A DNA stretch of 64,000 nucleotides. Source: Hyalella azteca (Eukaryota; Arthropoda; Malacostraca; Amphipoda; Hyalellidae). A program made the position numbers and the translations under genes. Below the pieces are notes generated by a model, which made no database searches, had not been told where the DNA came from, and saw only the letters and a list, made by a program, of their open reading frames with translations. The stretch is from positions 1 to 64,000 of the forward strand of contig NW_025935765.1 of the NCBI RefSeq assembly GCF_000764305.2. The letters are read 5' to 3'. Positions 37,732 through 49,590 of this stretch are shown here, piece after piece (the first letter of the stretch is position 1; every line of letters starts with the position of its first letter).

Positions 37732-37912
37732 TCATTGAGACACATGACTCGCTTGTAATAATGCTTTATTCTGTCATTGAGACATAAGACTTGGTGACAA
37801 TAATGCTTTATTCTGTCATTGAGACATGAGACTTGCTTGTAAAATCGAGGCGTAAACTGGCTTTTAATAAAGTTATATTCTGCCACCGAGTCGTAAGACT
37901 GGCTTTTAAAAA
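37732..37912. repeat. Satellite A, 42-bp monomer (right half-array)
   Basis: Starts in mid-unit (TCATTGAGACACATGACTCG), one C-type then one H-type monomer identical to those at 14.2-14.7 kb and in the same orientation. Units then become worn (AAATCGAGGCGTAAACTGGC, CCACCGAGTCGTAAGACTGG) and fade into unique DNA by about 37912. This is a natural right edge. Confidence 0.95.
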
Positions 37913-40463
37913 TGTATTATGATTTTTTCCTTCCCTAAAATGGAATCACAATAATTTGAGATTTTTTTCACTTCTTAAAATTACTTTACACTTCTGCGAA
38001 ATTCTTTAAAAAGAATTCTTTTAAATTCTTTAAACGCTAAACTGATTTCAAAGAGTTGAGCTGGTCTGACATTCATTATTGTTTTACCAATACATCGTTC
38101 AACAGCTCTACAATACCCAATCTGGAATCCAGTGACTGCATTAAAACCTATTCTCCCACTTTCAAAATGTACGTTAATAACAAACCCTATTTGTCAAAAT
38201 TTCTTCGACCGACGGGAAAAGAACTTCAAAAACCCAATAATCGAAGATATTCTTTCCTAGTTTTGATTTCAAATTTGCAAAGTTTCTCGGTAGATTTCTT
38301 TCACTGAAATAATTCCAAATAAATAATATATTTCTTAAACATCAATTTGACACTCATCCTTTCCGGAGCTTTGTCACCACCTCATTTGGCAAAGTAGCTG
38401 TACGCCCATTTTCATCACTGTGCATCTCGAACGAAAGCTCTATGATGAAGAGGACAAGCAAACCACAGACCATTACCCAGTTTTTCCGCTCATGAACCTT
38501 GGACGTATTATGTACGGCCAACCATCCGCAAAATACTAGCATCCATCACACCGCCAAAAATTAGCAAGATATGTTTCGTGTCACATGAAAGACCGGCAGC
38601 TCTGAAGAGCTTTCAATGCCCGCGAAGATCCATTCGGGCGAGGGTAGCATTGCAGTGTAGGAAAGAAATGCAACACTGGGATGTTTCTTCCCACACACAT
38701 ATTGGTTTCTATAGTCTTGCTGCTCAAGTGCGTTGCTGAAACAGCTTTCTTATGCAGTTGCAATCAGCTAATGGAGGGTCCGCTAGACTCTGATGACTTC
38801 TAAAGGTAATCTCGCCTGATACGCCTCTCGACAGCACGACGAATCCTTCGTCATCAGACGATCCTATAGAACTTTGGGACTCTCACTGATCCTTTAACTG
38901 CTTACATGCAAATTTTTCTTTTATCCTAATCACCTATCTGAGTGAAAATTATTCATGTAGAATTTTTTCAATAATTTTCATTTTTTCCCAACCTCTTGTC
39001 CAAGGAAAGTGCCCTTTCAGTGGGCACTTTCCTCAACAAAAATATATTTCCATTCAGATTTGTTATTGCATTGGATTTTGAAGTCGTTTACGGCATTTTT
39101 CACAAACTAGTCTCTTATATTTAACCCATTGATAAAAAATCTTTACACTGACAAGCATTCCAAACTATTTTGCCCTGCTAACTGACATCACAGTCGTTAT
39201 CTTTTAATTTCTATCAACGCATGATATTTCTATCAAAAAGATCCAATGGCCTTTTAACCTCTGCATCTTTGTTGGGTTTTATTCATATGACGGCCATTCG
39301 ACAAATTTTTGTATGCCTAACATCATTTCCTTACGCTTGATTGTCTCCAGTTTCAATTGTAAAATGATAGACTCGTTTAGTTCACCAAATACACCCAACA
39401 CCATCACACCTTTCGATAAATATGATAATTTTTTTGTGTATTAATTATTCTTCATTTCCATATTTTGACTATTGGATAATAGCCTAGAACATTCAAATTT
39501 AAATTATTCAATTAAATTTTGTGTATTCCTTCCCGACTTACTTTTAATGACTGTAAAATTACGTCCCTATGAGCAGGCACTAACAGTCCGCGAAATACAA
39601 ATTTTAAACGTATGGTACTAATAATTAATTTTAGTGTATAATAACTATTTCTTTTAATCCTCCCAAAAAATTTTTCTGTATTATGAGAACTTTTTTCATT
39701 CATTTTTCACCTTTTTTTATTTCCTTTCAGATCGTTTTCAGTATTTGTAAAATTTAAGAGAAACAAGCCAGAAAAATGCAGCTAAAAACGCGATTAACTT
39801 TAAATCATTGCTTCAATTCTTCATTCCGTTCTATTTCCTTCCTATGTTATCCCTCTGATTCTCATATTATATAATAAATAAAAAATAAACATAGGAAAAT
39901 TTTAATTTATTTATTATTCAATCGATTTGACAGGAAAAATTTGAAGGCAAAGTTATAAATCAAATTCTGATCAAGTTATTTCATACATTTCATGCGAGAA
40001 ATGTAATTTAGTTAAATTTATTAATCGCTGTTCATGAACTAATTGCTGGATACGATAGGCTTACTAGAAATTATTTTCATTTACAGTTTCATCTAATTCT
40101 AATCCTATCACCACTTAAATCTTGTTTGTTGTCTTGTCAATCTTAGCATACAAGTTTACTAAAAAATTTCGTATATTTCGCGGTAGGCAAAACTTGTAAT
40201 CCTGTAAGCCAACGTACGCTTGGGACAGCGCAGGCGCACAGCAGATCACAGCCGCGGCACGCGCCCCTAAGTGAGATTGATGGCGAGCAGGGAGGCTTTG
40301 GTTGCCCATGACGGATGGCCGCATCGGGGCCGGGCAAACACGCGCTCAACAGCTTCTGATTTGCAGCCCTCGAGCTCACTGCTGCACATGCACAATGCTC
40401 CTGACTTTTCTTCGTTCGACAGCTGCTAGGCTTGTACTTGTACCGTCATACTCCTGACTTTTT
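37913..40463. other. Unique sequence with a hairpin and a GC-rich patch
   Basis: A perfect short hairpin lies at 39003-39033. 40195-40400 is GC- and CpG-rich against an AT-rich background and is open on the minus strand (40143-40379). I do not recognise the translation, so it is at most a possible exon or promoter-proximal island. Confidence 0.5.
39003..39033. repeat. Perfect 12-bp stem with 7-base loop
   Basis: AGGAAAGTGCCC, loop TTTCAGT, GGGCACTTTCCT. Too short for an animal pre-microRNA. Function unknown. Confidence 0.85.
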
Positions 40464-40616
40464 AGCGCATTTTCTCATTTATGAAAAAAATGCACTATTG
40501 TGCTCGCCATGTCCGTCTGTCAGTCTGTCTGTCCGTCCGTCTGTCCGTGACCTCAAGTTTTCGTCGACGAGAAAATGCGCTCTCTGTCACTCACTGCAGT
40601 GAGCATTGAGTTATAT
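40464..40616 (-). mobile_element. GTCY hairpin element, copy 3
   Basis: Reverse orientation, complete. AGCGCATTTTCTC arm at 40464, ATTTATG spacer, GTCY run (GTCCGTCTGTCAGTCTGTCT and on), TTTTCGTCGAC spacer, GAGAAAATGCGCTC arm, then ACTCACTGCAGTGAG and AGTTATATTTTT. The two 13-bp arms are perfectly complementary. Confidence 0.8.
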
Positions 40617-41411
40617 TTTTGAAGATTTTTTTTGCGCCGTTATCCACCGACTTCAAGATTATTTGTGCTACGATTTTTTTGAAATTTTTTCTACTGTCAT
40701 GCTCTCAACTCGAGTACATTTTTACTGTCAGACACTCTATTTCTTTGTAACTTTTTGCTCCATCATGCGCACGTCCGGCTTTTCAGATTTTTTGCAAAGA
40801 ATGGCACACGGCTTGAAGATTTAGCTGATGCAACTGGAGAAAATTTTTTCTTACCTTCTCTAGCCTTTGTTCTATTCCCAAGTCAAACTTTGACTTTTCT
40901 AGTCTTACTCTGAATATTTTCTCTCTAGTCTTACTCTGAGCGCAGAATATTTAACATTATACCCACTACTCTGACCCTGTACTTGCATCATCCACGTGTT
41001 ATTCAGATTTCAGCGTAAATCTTCATTTTTAATTCATCCTTAGAATATCATATAATTAAATGACTCACGATTATATGTTTCGCTCTGCAATCGTATCACA
41101 ATTGTCACAATACGATCTCTGAAATATCGATTTCCAGTTAATTTACGTATAAGATTTTAAATATTTCGCGAATGAGTTGAAATAATCGTTTGTTTCCGTT
41201 TTCTCAGCGTTCGTTTGCACTGAAAGTATGCTAAGTTGTGGAAAAAGCTTTCCAGTAGTAGTCTTAATGAATTATAAATTTTAAATCCAAACTAAAGAGA
41301 ACTAATAAAAACGCTAATCGGCACATGATGTCAGGTACACAATGATGAAATATTGATATACATTTCTGTAGATTATTTCATGAGAACTTTTTTGTCATTT
41401 TCAGTTACATA
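40617..41411. other. Unique AT-rich sequence
   Basis: TCTAGTCTTACTCTGA occurs twice (40897, 40924). No gene recognised. Confidence 0.5.
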
Positions 41412-41520
41412 AAGTAGTGAGTTGTAGTATTTAACCCTGAGAGTTGCAGTAGCCAGCCCTGAGAGTTGCAGTAGCCAGCCCTGAGAGTTGCAGTAGCCAG
41501 CCCTGAGAGTTGCAGTAGCC
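41412..41520. repeat. Satellite B, 22-bp monomer (left half-array)
   Basis: A worn first unit (GTAGTATTTAACCCTGAGAG), then four clean units of the AGCC type, cut in mid-unit at 41520 by the mate-pair junction. Same orientation as 14935-15103, whose first unit is also AGCC type. Confidence 0.95.
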
Positions 41521-41558
41521 CTGTCTCTTATACACATCTAGATGTGTATAAGAGACAG
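41521..41558. other. Nextera mate-pair junction adapter (assembly artefact)
   Basis: Mosaic end CTGTCTCTTATACACATCT (41521-41539) directly followed by its reverse complement (41540-41558), which is the standard circularisation junction of Nextera mate-pair libraries. The minus strand reads SYTHLDVYKRQ, a well-known contaminant peptide in protein databases. It lies exactly between satellite B and satellite C. Confidence 0.99.
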
Positions 41559-42372
41559 AATGTTGGTTGCTGGAATCATTTTCTTGAGGCCTAATGTTGG
41601 TCGCTGGAATCATTTTCTTGAGGACTAATGTTGGTTGCTGGAATACTTATCTTGAGGCCTAATGTTGGTTGCTGGAATCAATTTCTTGGGGCCAAATGTT
41701 GGTGGCTGGAATCACTCTCTTGGGGCCAAATGTTGGTTGCTGGAATCACTTTTTGAGGCCAAATGTTGATTGCTGGAATCACATTCTTAGGGGCCAAATA
41801 TTGGTTGCTGGAATCACTTTCTTGAGGCCAAATGTTGGTTGCTGGAATCACTTTCTTGAGGCCAAATGTTGGTTGCTGGAATCACTTTCTTGGGGCCAAA
41901 TGGTGGTTGCTGGAATCACTTTCTTGGGGCCAAATGCTGGTTGCTGGAATCGCTTTCTTGAGGCTTAATGTTTGTTGCTGGAATCGCTTTCCTAAGGCCA
42001 AAAGTTAGTTGCTGGAATCACTTTCTTGAGGCCAAATTTTGGTTGCTAGAATCACATTCTCGCAGCCAAATGTTGGTCGTTGAAATTGTTTTCTTGCAGC
42101 GAAATTTTATTTGCTGTAATCGATTTCTTGAAGCTAAAAGTTGGTTGCTGAAATCGGTTTCCTGCAGAAAATTGTTGGTTGCTGTAATTTCTTTCTTGCA
42201 GCCAAATGTTGGTTGCTGGAATCGTTTTCCTGCAGCCTAATGTTGGTTGCTGGAATCGTTGCTTGCAACAGAAGGTTTGTTGCTGGTATTCTTCTTTTGT
42301 GGACAAATGTTGGCCACTGCAATTGCCGTTTTTGGTCGAATGTTTGCTGCAGCAATTGCATCCTTTCAATGT
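41559..42372. repeat. Satellite C, 34-bp monomer (right half-array)
   Basis: About 24 units. The first ones are AATGTTGGTTGCTGGAATCA plus TTTTCTTGAGGCCT, identical to those ending at 37712. They grade into CACTTTCTTGAGGCCAA units, then into worn units (CGTTTTCCTGCAGCC, CGTTGCTTGCAAC) that fade at about 42372. Frames through it on both strands are repeat artefacts. Confidence 0.95.
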
Positions 42373-43435
42373 TGGTAATTTTCCGCCAACATGTGAATTT
42401 TCTCCTACCGACCGATGTTCATGCAATTTCTCTTGATGGTGACTTTGCATCAGTTGCAGATGTTGTGAAGGCTCGTGGCGCTGCATATTTGGGTGGAATC
42501 AAAAAACAAAAATTGCCGCATAACCCAATTTAGCCCAGCATCAGGAAGCAATAGCCCTCTGCCTGTTGAGGGACTACAATCAAGAACGCTACACAGACTC
42601 TATTGTCCGCGGCAATTTCTCAAATTTGATTATTTTCCGGCAAGACGACATCTGAAAGCGACAAAGGCAACGAGAGTTTGTTATTGTTATTTTGAGGGCC
42701 CGCCATCTGGAGCCATCACTTTATGTTAAACTAACGCAGCAAACCACGAGAAACTCACAATTATGGGAGCTGTTGACAAGTATTCAAATGTTCCCTTTAA
42801 ATGAACAGTCAGGCTACCACTGAGATTTCAAACAATAAACAAAATTTGAACAAAAAACTTCTTCTTGGCAATATGGAATTTTCAAATACAAATTAATAGG
42901 AGATGATATACGTACATAATTTTTTCCTGTATCGACATGGCTTCAAACATTTAAAATATCCGATTAAGTATCTTATATATCTGCACAAATTTTCTCTCAA
43001 AAAACAATGTAAACAGCAAACTATCCAATACGTTTGTATCCGTAAGAAATGTAAATATCAGAACTGAAAATAACACAAAAAGACATCAATTATATTTATT
43101 AACTATAAAGCGTCTGGTTATAAACGAAAACAACTGGGAATTGAATGTGTAATAGCATTGAGAACAAATTTTCTACGCATTTACGTCGGGCTAAATAGCA
43201 GCCCAAGAAAAAAAATAATGAAAAGTGTTAGAAATTAAGCACCATATTCTTTAATCCTCTTTCTTGCCTATATAATCTACTTATGTGAAAAGAAAATCCG
43301 AAAATTTAGGTAATAGAATGTTTTAACAATTAACGATTTTCTATAATGAACGTTCTTATCAATTATGTCTGGGATCTTACAAAATTTCAAATTGCCATCG
43401 TAAAATCTTGGATATTTTTATTTATCCAAGGAGAT
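42373..43435. other. Unique sequence
   Basis: 42390-42730 is moderately GC-richer and open in places, with no recognisable product. The rest is AT-rich. Confidence 0.5.
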
Positions 43436-43556
43436 AAACTTTATACTTTATACTTTATATACTTTATAAACTTTATACTTTATACTTTATATACTTTATA
43501 AACTTTATACTTTACAGATAAACTTTATACTTTATATACGTTATACAGGAGATAAG
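43436..43556. repeat. TATACTTTA-rich 32-bp tandem repeat
   Basis: The unit AAACTTTATACTTTATACTT plus TATATACTTTAT occurs about three times, with an ACAGATAAAC interruption at 43514. GGAGATAA words lie on both sides (43430, 43549). Confidence 0.85.
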
Positions 43557-46500
43557 TTATAATCAGTATTTTAAATAAAGAAATTTAATAATTTGGGTCT
43601 TTTAAGCCAGCTGTTGAGATTAGACCGCTCACGATGGAATTTTTTGTATTTATCTTGTTTTATTCCGGCTTCGCATTCAGTTCAAAGGGCCCCACTCTTT
43701 CCTAAAAAAACGTGGTTACAAAAAAAATATGCCACCTAAGAAGGCATATTGAATTTTGTTTTACCAAATCGAAGTATTTCTGAAGCTTTAAATAATATTA
43801 CTTGTAAATCCTTACACATTTTTAAAATGGAAACTTATTTTTAAATATTTTAATATTTAGCCGCAAAACATTTGTTATCGATGATATTTTTGTTACTCAG
43901 CCTTTTGTTGAACAATTTTGATCTTAATATCAACTGAGTAAATTTAGTCATAAGTTTGCTTATCTTTTATTATAAAGATTTTAACTTATGTTGAAGCTGG
44001 TCCTCAAATGTATTCAATGAACTTATTTATAATGAAAATTCCAAATAGTATAAATAAAATTTTAAAAAGTAATTTAATTTTTTGTGAAATTATTTATAAT
44101 GAATTTTCCTTCTTCATTCTCTTTGCTTCCAAATTCATGATTAAAATATCCCATCTCATTCACTCAGCTCTGGATTATTCTAGTTTCATCAGGCGAGCTC
44201 AACAATATTTCACTAAACAGCATGAGAATATTTCACCGTTGAATATCACCTTATAATATTCCAACTCTTTAATTTCAGCTCCATATCTTCACTATAATTT
44301 CATGTCTCAGTCTGGACGTTACCCGCTAAGCAAACAACATGCGACATGTGCAAGCGCGCGGCAAATGTGAGAAACACTCTCATGGGCGCCGTTCAAATCC
44401 CTGGCTGCTTGCAAATGTTATCTGTGAGGCTAGAGCCTCGCTGGTGTCATTAAGTTCACGACGAGCCCTGATTTGGTCGCTAATCAGCGCTATAATTGCA
44501 TCCAACGCAGCAGACCTCACACGCGCTTCTGGGCCGTTTGGCAGACGTGCAGTTTGCCCCAAGGTTTTGTTTCCTGTTAACGTTTGACTGAGTTGATGAT
44601 TTGGATATTCTATATGTTCTGTTCTTTGTCGGCATAGAAAATTAGTTGCAATTTTTTCTGGCTTTGATCAGTATTTATTTTTTCATTTTTTTTCTTCGAA
44701 GTATACATAGATGTTTGAGAATCAGAAATTGTTACGAAAATTTTCATGGTTTTTTTTATTCAGAATTCATAAATTTAAAAGATTCATATTCAATGTCGTA
44801 TGAGGGACCAAATGTCTCAGTTTCCGTTATAGAATCTCATTTTGAATAGTTGTTCCATTTTATATTAGAAGTTTTAATTATTTTTCAAGAAGCTTCCAGT
44901 TAACAGTTATGTGTCAAAAATAATTTCGTAATTCTACAATGCTGCCTGCAATTGGCGTACGCAGTTATCATCGATTAAAATAAATTCTTGTTTACATTCG
45001 TGTTTATAATAATTTCTTAATTCAACTGTGAGGACTCAAATCGACTCTATGTCCAATAGTTTGATGAAGGAATCACTTATCCGCATCAATAGAGCTGCTT
45101 TCTGTGCCAATTTCATTGACATAATAATAATATGAGGATAGAGATTAAGCCATATACTTTATTCCCAATGCCAGAAACGTTTATATGTGTTATGAAATTT
45201 CTGGTATGGAGCAATAAAATAAAGTTTAATTATTTCAGGTGTTCGTCGTTACTCGATCAATATGAACGAGTTTTAAGCTTTTCTACAAATTTAATACTTC
45301 GTGTGACATTATATTACCCGATGTACACGTGTGTAGGTATGGAGTGTAAAATTTGGTCTTGTGAATTGAAGCAGGAAACCAATATTCCTAGATTTTAGTT
45401 TCATTTGATTCTACTAGCCAGAAAAATACATTGCCGGTGCGAAAAAATGGTCATCCCTGCAGCAAGATAAATGGAAAGGTAAGCTGCACAATCTTGAAAT
45501 TGAACTTCATGATTGATTGACACGAGCATTCAAAGATACCATTTGCTGAGCGTGAGTATAAAAGCGATAATGTTTTCTGAGAATTGAAATAAATTTGAGG
45601 CTGCGTCAAAGGGAGGACCCTTCCTATTGAATCAGCGTTATCCATTTGCTCCGTGATCAATGTTAGCTGGCTTTAAAAATACTCAAACTGAAGGCAGAAA
45701 AAACTTTACTTGCATCTAAGCTTCCCTGGGGCGAGTTTCCGGCTTGAAATATTTTTTCCAGTGCTGCGAAAATGGAAGTATAACGAATGTAAACGGAATA
45801 CAGAATAAGAACAACATTTTGCTTTTCAAAAGTTAAAATAAAATTAAAACTACATAGAGTTGATAAAATATTGCACGGAAACTCAGTTGCAAATACAGTA
45901 TGTTGTTTTCATATGTGATTTTGTGCGTTTCGAGTCTAGAAGTAAAACAGAATTTAATATCTGAGACGTTGTAAGTTTCGTGAGGTGAATTTATATTTTT
46001 TGTGCTTTTTTTATTTAATCACAACGACGGAGAATTAATGCGATGATAAAATATCTCCTTATTCCTTTTTTGCTTGCTTGTCTTGTCAACAATTCCCTTA
46101 AACGAATCTACGATAATAAATTGCGATGTCATTCACAGTGAAAAAAATCAAATCTATTATTTCTATTCTTCCATTAGGTCTGCGACTACCGAATGCACGC
46201 CTGAACCCTATTTTTAAGATGCATTAACCGTATTCAATGATATTCGTACCTAAAGGCCGGGAACTAGAGTTCCCGTCATAAGGCTTCGAGTTGATCTTAA
46301 TTATTTGACTACGGACACATTAAATAAGGTCATTATTATTCGTATCTACAGGCCTGTTAACAAATGGTTACAGGCCAAGGAAATCTGATAAAAACAATAA
46401 TAGCATATTACTGAATTAAGTCCTAATTATGGAATCGTAATCATAAATAAATTCATGTTTTTCATTTAACATCACTGTGCTAGCCTATTATTCTATTCTC

Positions 46501-47164
46501 ACAGTGAATTATCGCTTTACCTAAACACTGTTGATTAAATAATCTTTGGTTCATTGGATATATTCCTTTAATCGGAAATACCCTAATCCCTTTTCAATGC
46601 TCCATTGCAAACAGGCCAACATGGCGGCTAATGAGAGGATAATCAGCGCCCAATTCGTGTGTACAGGAAACCTGACCTCAAACAGATCATTAAACTTGAC
46701 CTTAAACGGATCCCGATTCATCTCATAAATGTGATCGTCGGTACACGTTGTTGTACATACTGTAACCTTCAATAATAAAGCTATTGTTCTCGGCTAGAAG
46801 AAATAGCATTTTGTCAAGACACTAATCGTTCCGCATACGATTCCACATTGATTGATCAATAAACATGGACATCAATCACAGAGATCCTGGGATGACATTA
46901 GCCTGTCTGCATGAGAATGGCACGACTGGTCAATTTCCGTATAGCTTTGGCATGTGCACTTGCGGATCTCATGGTTTCCAATAACAAAGCTCTATCATAT
47001 CAAAGTCGCAGGCCACAGATACAGGCCATCCATCTCCTCGCCGCTGGTCGAGCGATCGCCTTCCTTTATTGTGTTGGCTGAACGTGACTCACTCGAGACA
47101 ACGATGCAACTGCAAGCCAGGAATTGAGTGCTACATTGCAACGCGCCCATCAGCCGGAGTCAAT
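43557..47164. other. Unique sequence, one GC-rich patch
   Basis: 44330-44560 is GC-rich and open on both strands (82 and 60 codons) but unrecognised. GTTCAAATCCCTGG at 44392 looks like half of a tRNA B box, but no A box or cloverleaf accompanies it. 47020-47160 is another GC-richer patch. The rest is AT-rich. Confidence 0.5.
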
Positions 47165-47680
47165 AACTGACACTTGTCAGTTAAGACAGTTGTCAGTTAA
47201 GACATTTGTCAGTTAAGACAGTTGTCAGTTAAGACAGTTGTCAGTTAAGACAGTTGTCAGTTAAGACAGTTGTCAGTTAAGACAGTTGTCAGTTAAGACA
47301 GTTGTCATTTAAGACAGTTGTCTGTTAAGACCGTTGTCAGTTTAGACAGTTGTCAGCTAAGACCGTTGTCAGTTAAGACAGTTGTCAGTTAAGACCGTTG
47401 TCAGTAAAGACTGTTGCCTGTTAACACAGTTGTCAGTTAAGACAGTTGTCATTTAAGACTGTTGTCTGTTAACACAGTTGTCAGTTAAGACAGTTATCAT
47501 TTAAGACTGTTGTCAGTAAAGACTGTTGCCTGTTAACACAGTTGTCAGTTAAGACAGTTGTCATTTAAGACTGTTGTCTGTTAACACAGTTGTCAGTTAA
47601 GACAGTTATCATTTAAGACTGTTGTCTGTTAACACAGTTGTCAGTTAAGACAGTTGCGAGTTGAGACCTGACAACAGTCT
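47165..47680. repeat. 16-bp minisatellite with nested higher-order repeats and inverted end units
   Basis: Monomer GTTGTCAGTTAAGACA, about 31 units. The left third is near-homogeneous. From 47421 a 48-bp trimer starting TTAACACAGTTGTCAGTTAA recurs (47421, 47469, 47533, 47581, 47629), and the 112-bp block from 47421 is repeated at 47533. The left end has an inverted piece AACTGACA (47165-47172) and the right end an inverted piece TGACAACAGTCT (47669-47680). Confidence 0.93.
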
Positions 47681-47926
47681 CAGGAATGTATGTATGCGGG
47701 CTCGTATTGCAGTCGATGCTGTTTCGTCAAACTGATCGCGACGTTTCCATCACGTCATGCCGTTCATCAGTGTACAAATTGCAGTCCATTTCCAGCATCG
47801 GCTTGGTCACGTAAATTTGTATTCAAATGAATGAGGTACGTCGAACGACGTTGGATGGAATTTCGAACCAATGTAACAAATTTCACATCGCTGAGAAAAA
47901 TTACTTGTCCACCAAATTACCAAAAA
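47681..47926. other. Unique spacer
   Basis: Nothing recognised. Confidence 0.5.
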
Positions 47927-48083
47927 ATATAACTCAGTACTCACTGCAGTGAGTGACAGAGAGCGCATTTTCTCGTCGATGAAAACGTGAAATCACGGAC
48001 GGACAGACAGACAAACAGACGGACGGACGGACGGACATGGCGAGCACAGTGGTGCATTTTTTCCATAAATGAGAAAATGCGCT
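47927..48083 (+). mobile_element. GTCY hairpin element, copy 4
   Basis: Complete plus-orientation copy: ATATAACTCAGTACTCACTG, palindrome CACTGCAGTG, GAGCGCATTTTCTC arm, GTCGATGAAAACGTG spacer, (GGAC/AGAC)n, CCATAAAT spacer, GAGAAAATGCGCT arm, followed by AAAAA. Best-preserved copy together with copy 3. Confidence 0.82.
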
Positions 48084-49132
48084 AAAAACGATTAACATTC
48101 GTATGAAGGCTTACTTGAAACCAAGAATGAAATTAAAAGGTACATTGCTCAATTTTTTCGTCATTTTGTTTAGCAATCGACTTTAACAATGTGATGAACT
48201 GCATACAGCTGCTGATTAAATGTTATAATCCTTAATGAAAAATTGCGCGCATGCCTTAGCGTGTCATGCCAGATGACATGCCATAATAATATGATCATAA
48301 CATCGTAGATAATGATCTCAGTATGGCTCCTTTTGATAGACGACGTTGATCGATGTACTATATTAAGCAGTCAATAACGTGCGTATCTTCGTCTTAATCG
48401 CCGAGACTGACGAATACACGAGAGCTAAAGTAAACGCTGTGAGCTCGGGCGTAATACCCTTCAATTTAGTTAACAATTATATCGAAACGATTTAATTATA
48501 TAAATGGCATTACTTCCATATTTTTATTTTATTATAAATCAAATTTACGTTCAAATCTTTTGTGGTAGCTTGAATAAAGACAGGATTGTAATTGTTGGGT
48601 AAATTTTCAGACACCTTTTCATTCTCAGCAACCAGTGAAGACACTGACCACACATTAACCAATTATTAATTTCAAGTTAAAACTCTTTCAACTGCACCGA
48701 TGATGTTTCTAGTCAGACATTCGGTATTTGCGCCTGATGAAGGTTTACAGCTGCAGACTTGGTCAGCTTCTTTTATAGCTATAGTTCGATTATTTATTAT
48801 TTGTCATAAACATTTTCTTACAAGACCTTGACTATATTTGACCAAAAAAATCCCTTCAACTCTACATACTTTATATACTTATAATTCAAGAAAATAAATG
48901 GTAAACTTTTACATGATTCGTTGAACTTTGAATTTCGGTGATTTTAATTTCACATGAGGAATTTTGTATATGGTTGAATAATGATGACAGTGACGCTTCT
49001 TGGGTCACAATAAACGTTGTATAGAAAAGACGGAGTAAACGTTCGTTTAACTATGGCCACTCCCCAACCAATGGTAGGATCTGTATTAGCCTCCATTCTC
49101 TGTCTCCAGTTTTTATTGAGTTTTTTGATCGT
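48084..49132. other. Unique AT-rich sequence
   Basis: No gene or repeat recognised. Confidence 0.5.
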
Positions 49133-49590
49133 GTAAAGAGATCTCCACACTCGAATGGAATTTCCACACCTCACTTGGATATAATCCCTACACGCAAACG
49201 GAAAATTAACCCCGAAATTAAATCTACACACCCATATGCGATCTTCATGTCCAAATGTAGTCTCCGTATCCAAAAGGAATCACTGGACGTTAATTTAAAC
49301 GCCGCACCCAAAATAAATTGCCACAGCAAATGGAATCTTCGTACCGAAATTTAATTTCCACATCCAATTGAATCTCTACACTCAAATGAAATCTCCATAC
49401 ATAATTTTAATCCCACCTCCAGATGTAATATCCACATTTAAAGGGAATCTCCGCTCCCATGCAACTAAAATTAACACATTTAAATGGTATCTCTCCACCC
49501 ACATGGAATGCCTATAAACAAATTTAATCGGCCCATCCAAATATAATCTCCGCATTTAAACAGAATCTCCACACCCACGTGCGCGAGAAT
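49133..49590. repeat. Degenerate minisatellite of AATCTCCACACCCAAATG words
   Basis: GGAATCTCCACACCCAAATG and variants (AATTTCCACACCTCACTTG, AATCTACACACCCATATG) recur every 20-30 bases in about 18 worn units. The minus-strand frame 48950-49273 that enters it is not convincing. Confidence 0.75.

Noticed and set aside
39003..39033. Hairpin as a microRNA precursor or bacterial-type terminator
   Set aside because: A 12-bp stem is much too short for an animal precursor, no T-run follows, and the context is eukaryotic.
41431..41613. Frame containing SYTHLDVYKRQ
   Set aside because: The peptide is the translation of the Nextera mate-pair junction, a known contaminant.
44385..44410. tRNA B-box-like GTTCAAATCCCTGG
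   Set aside because: No A box, no acceptor stem pairing and no cloverleaf could be drawn around it.
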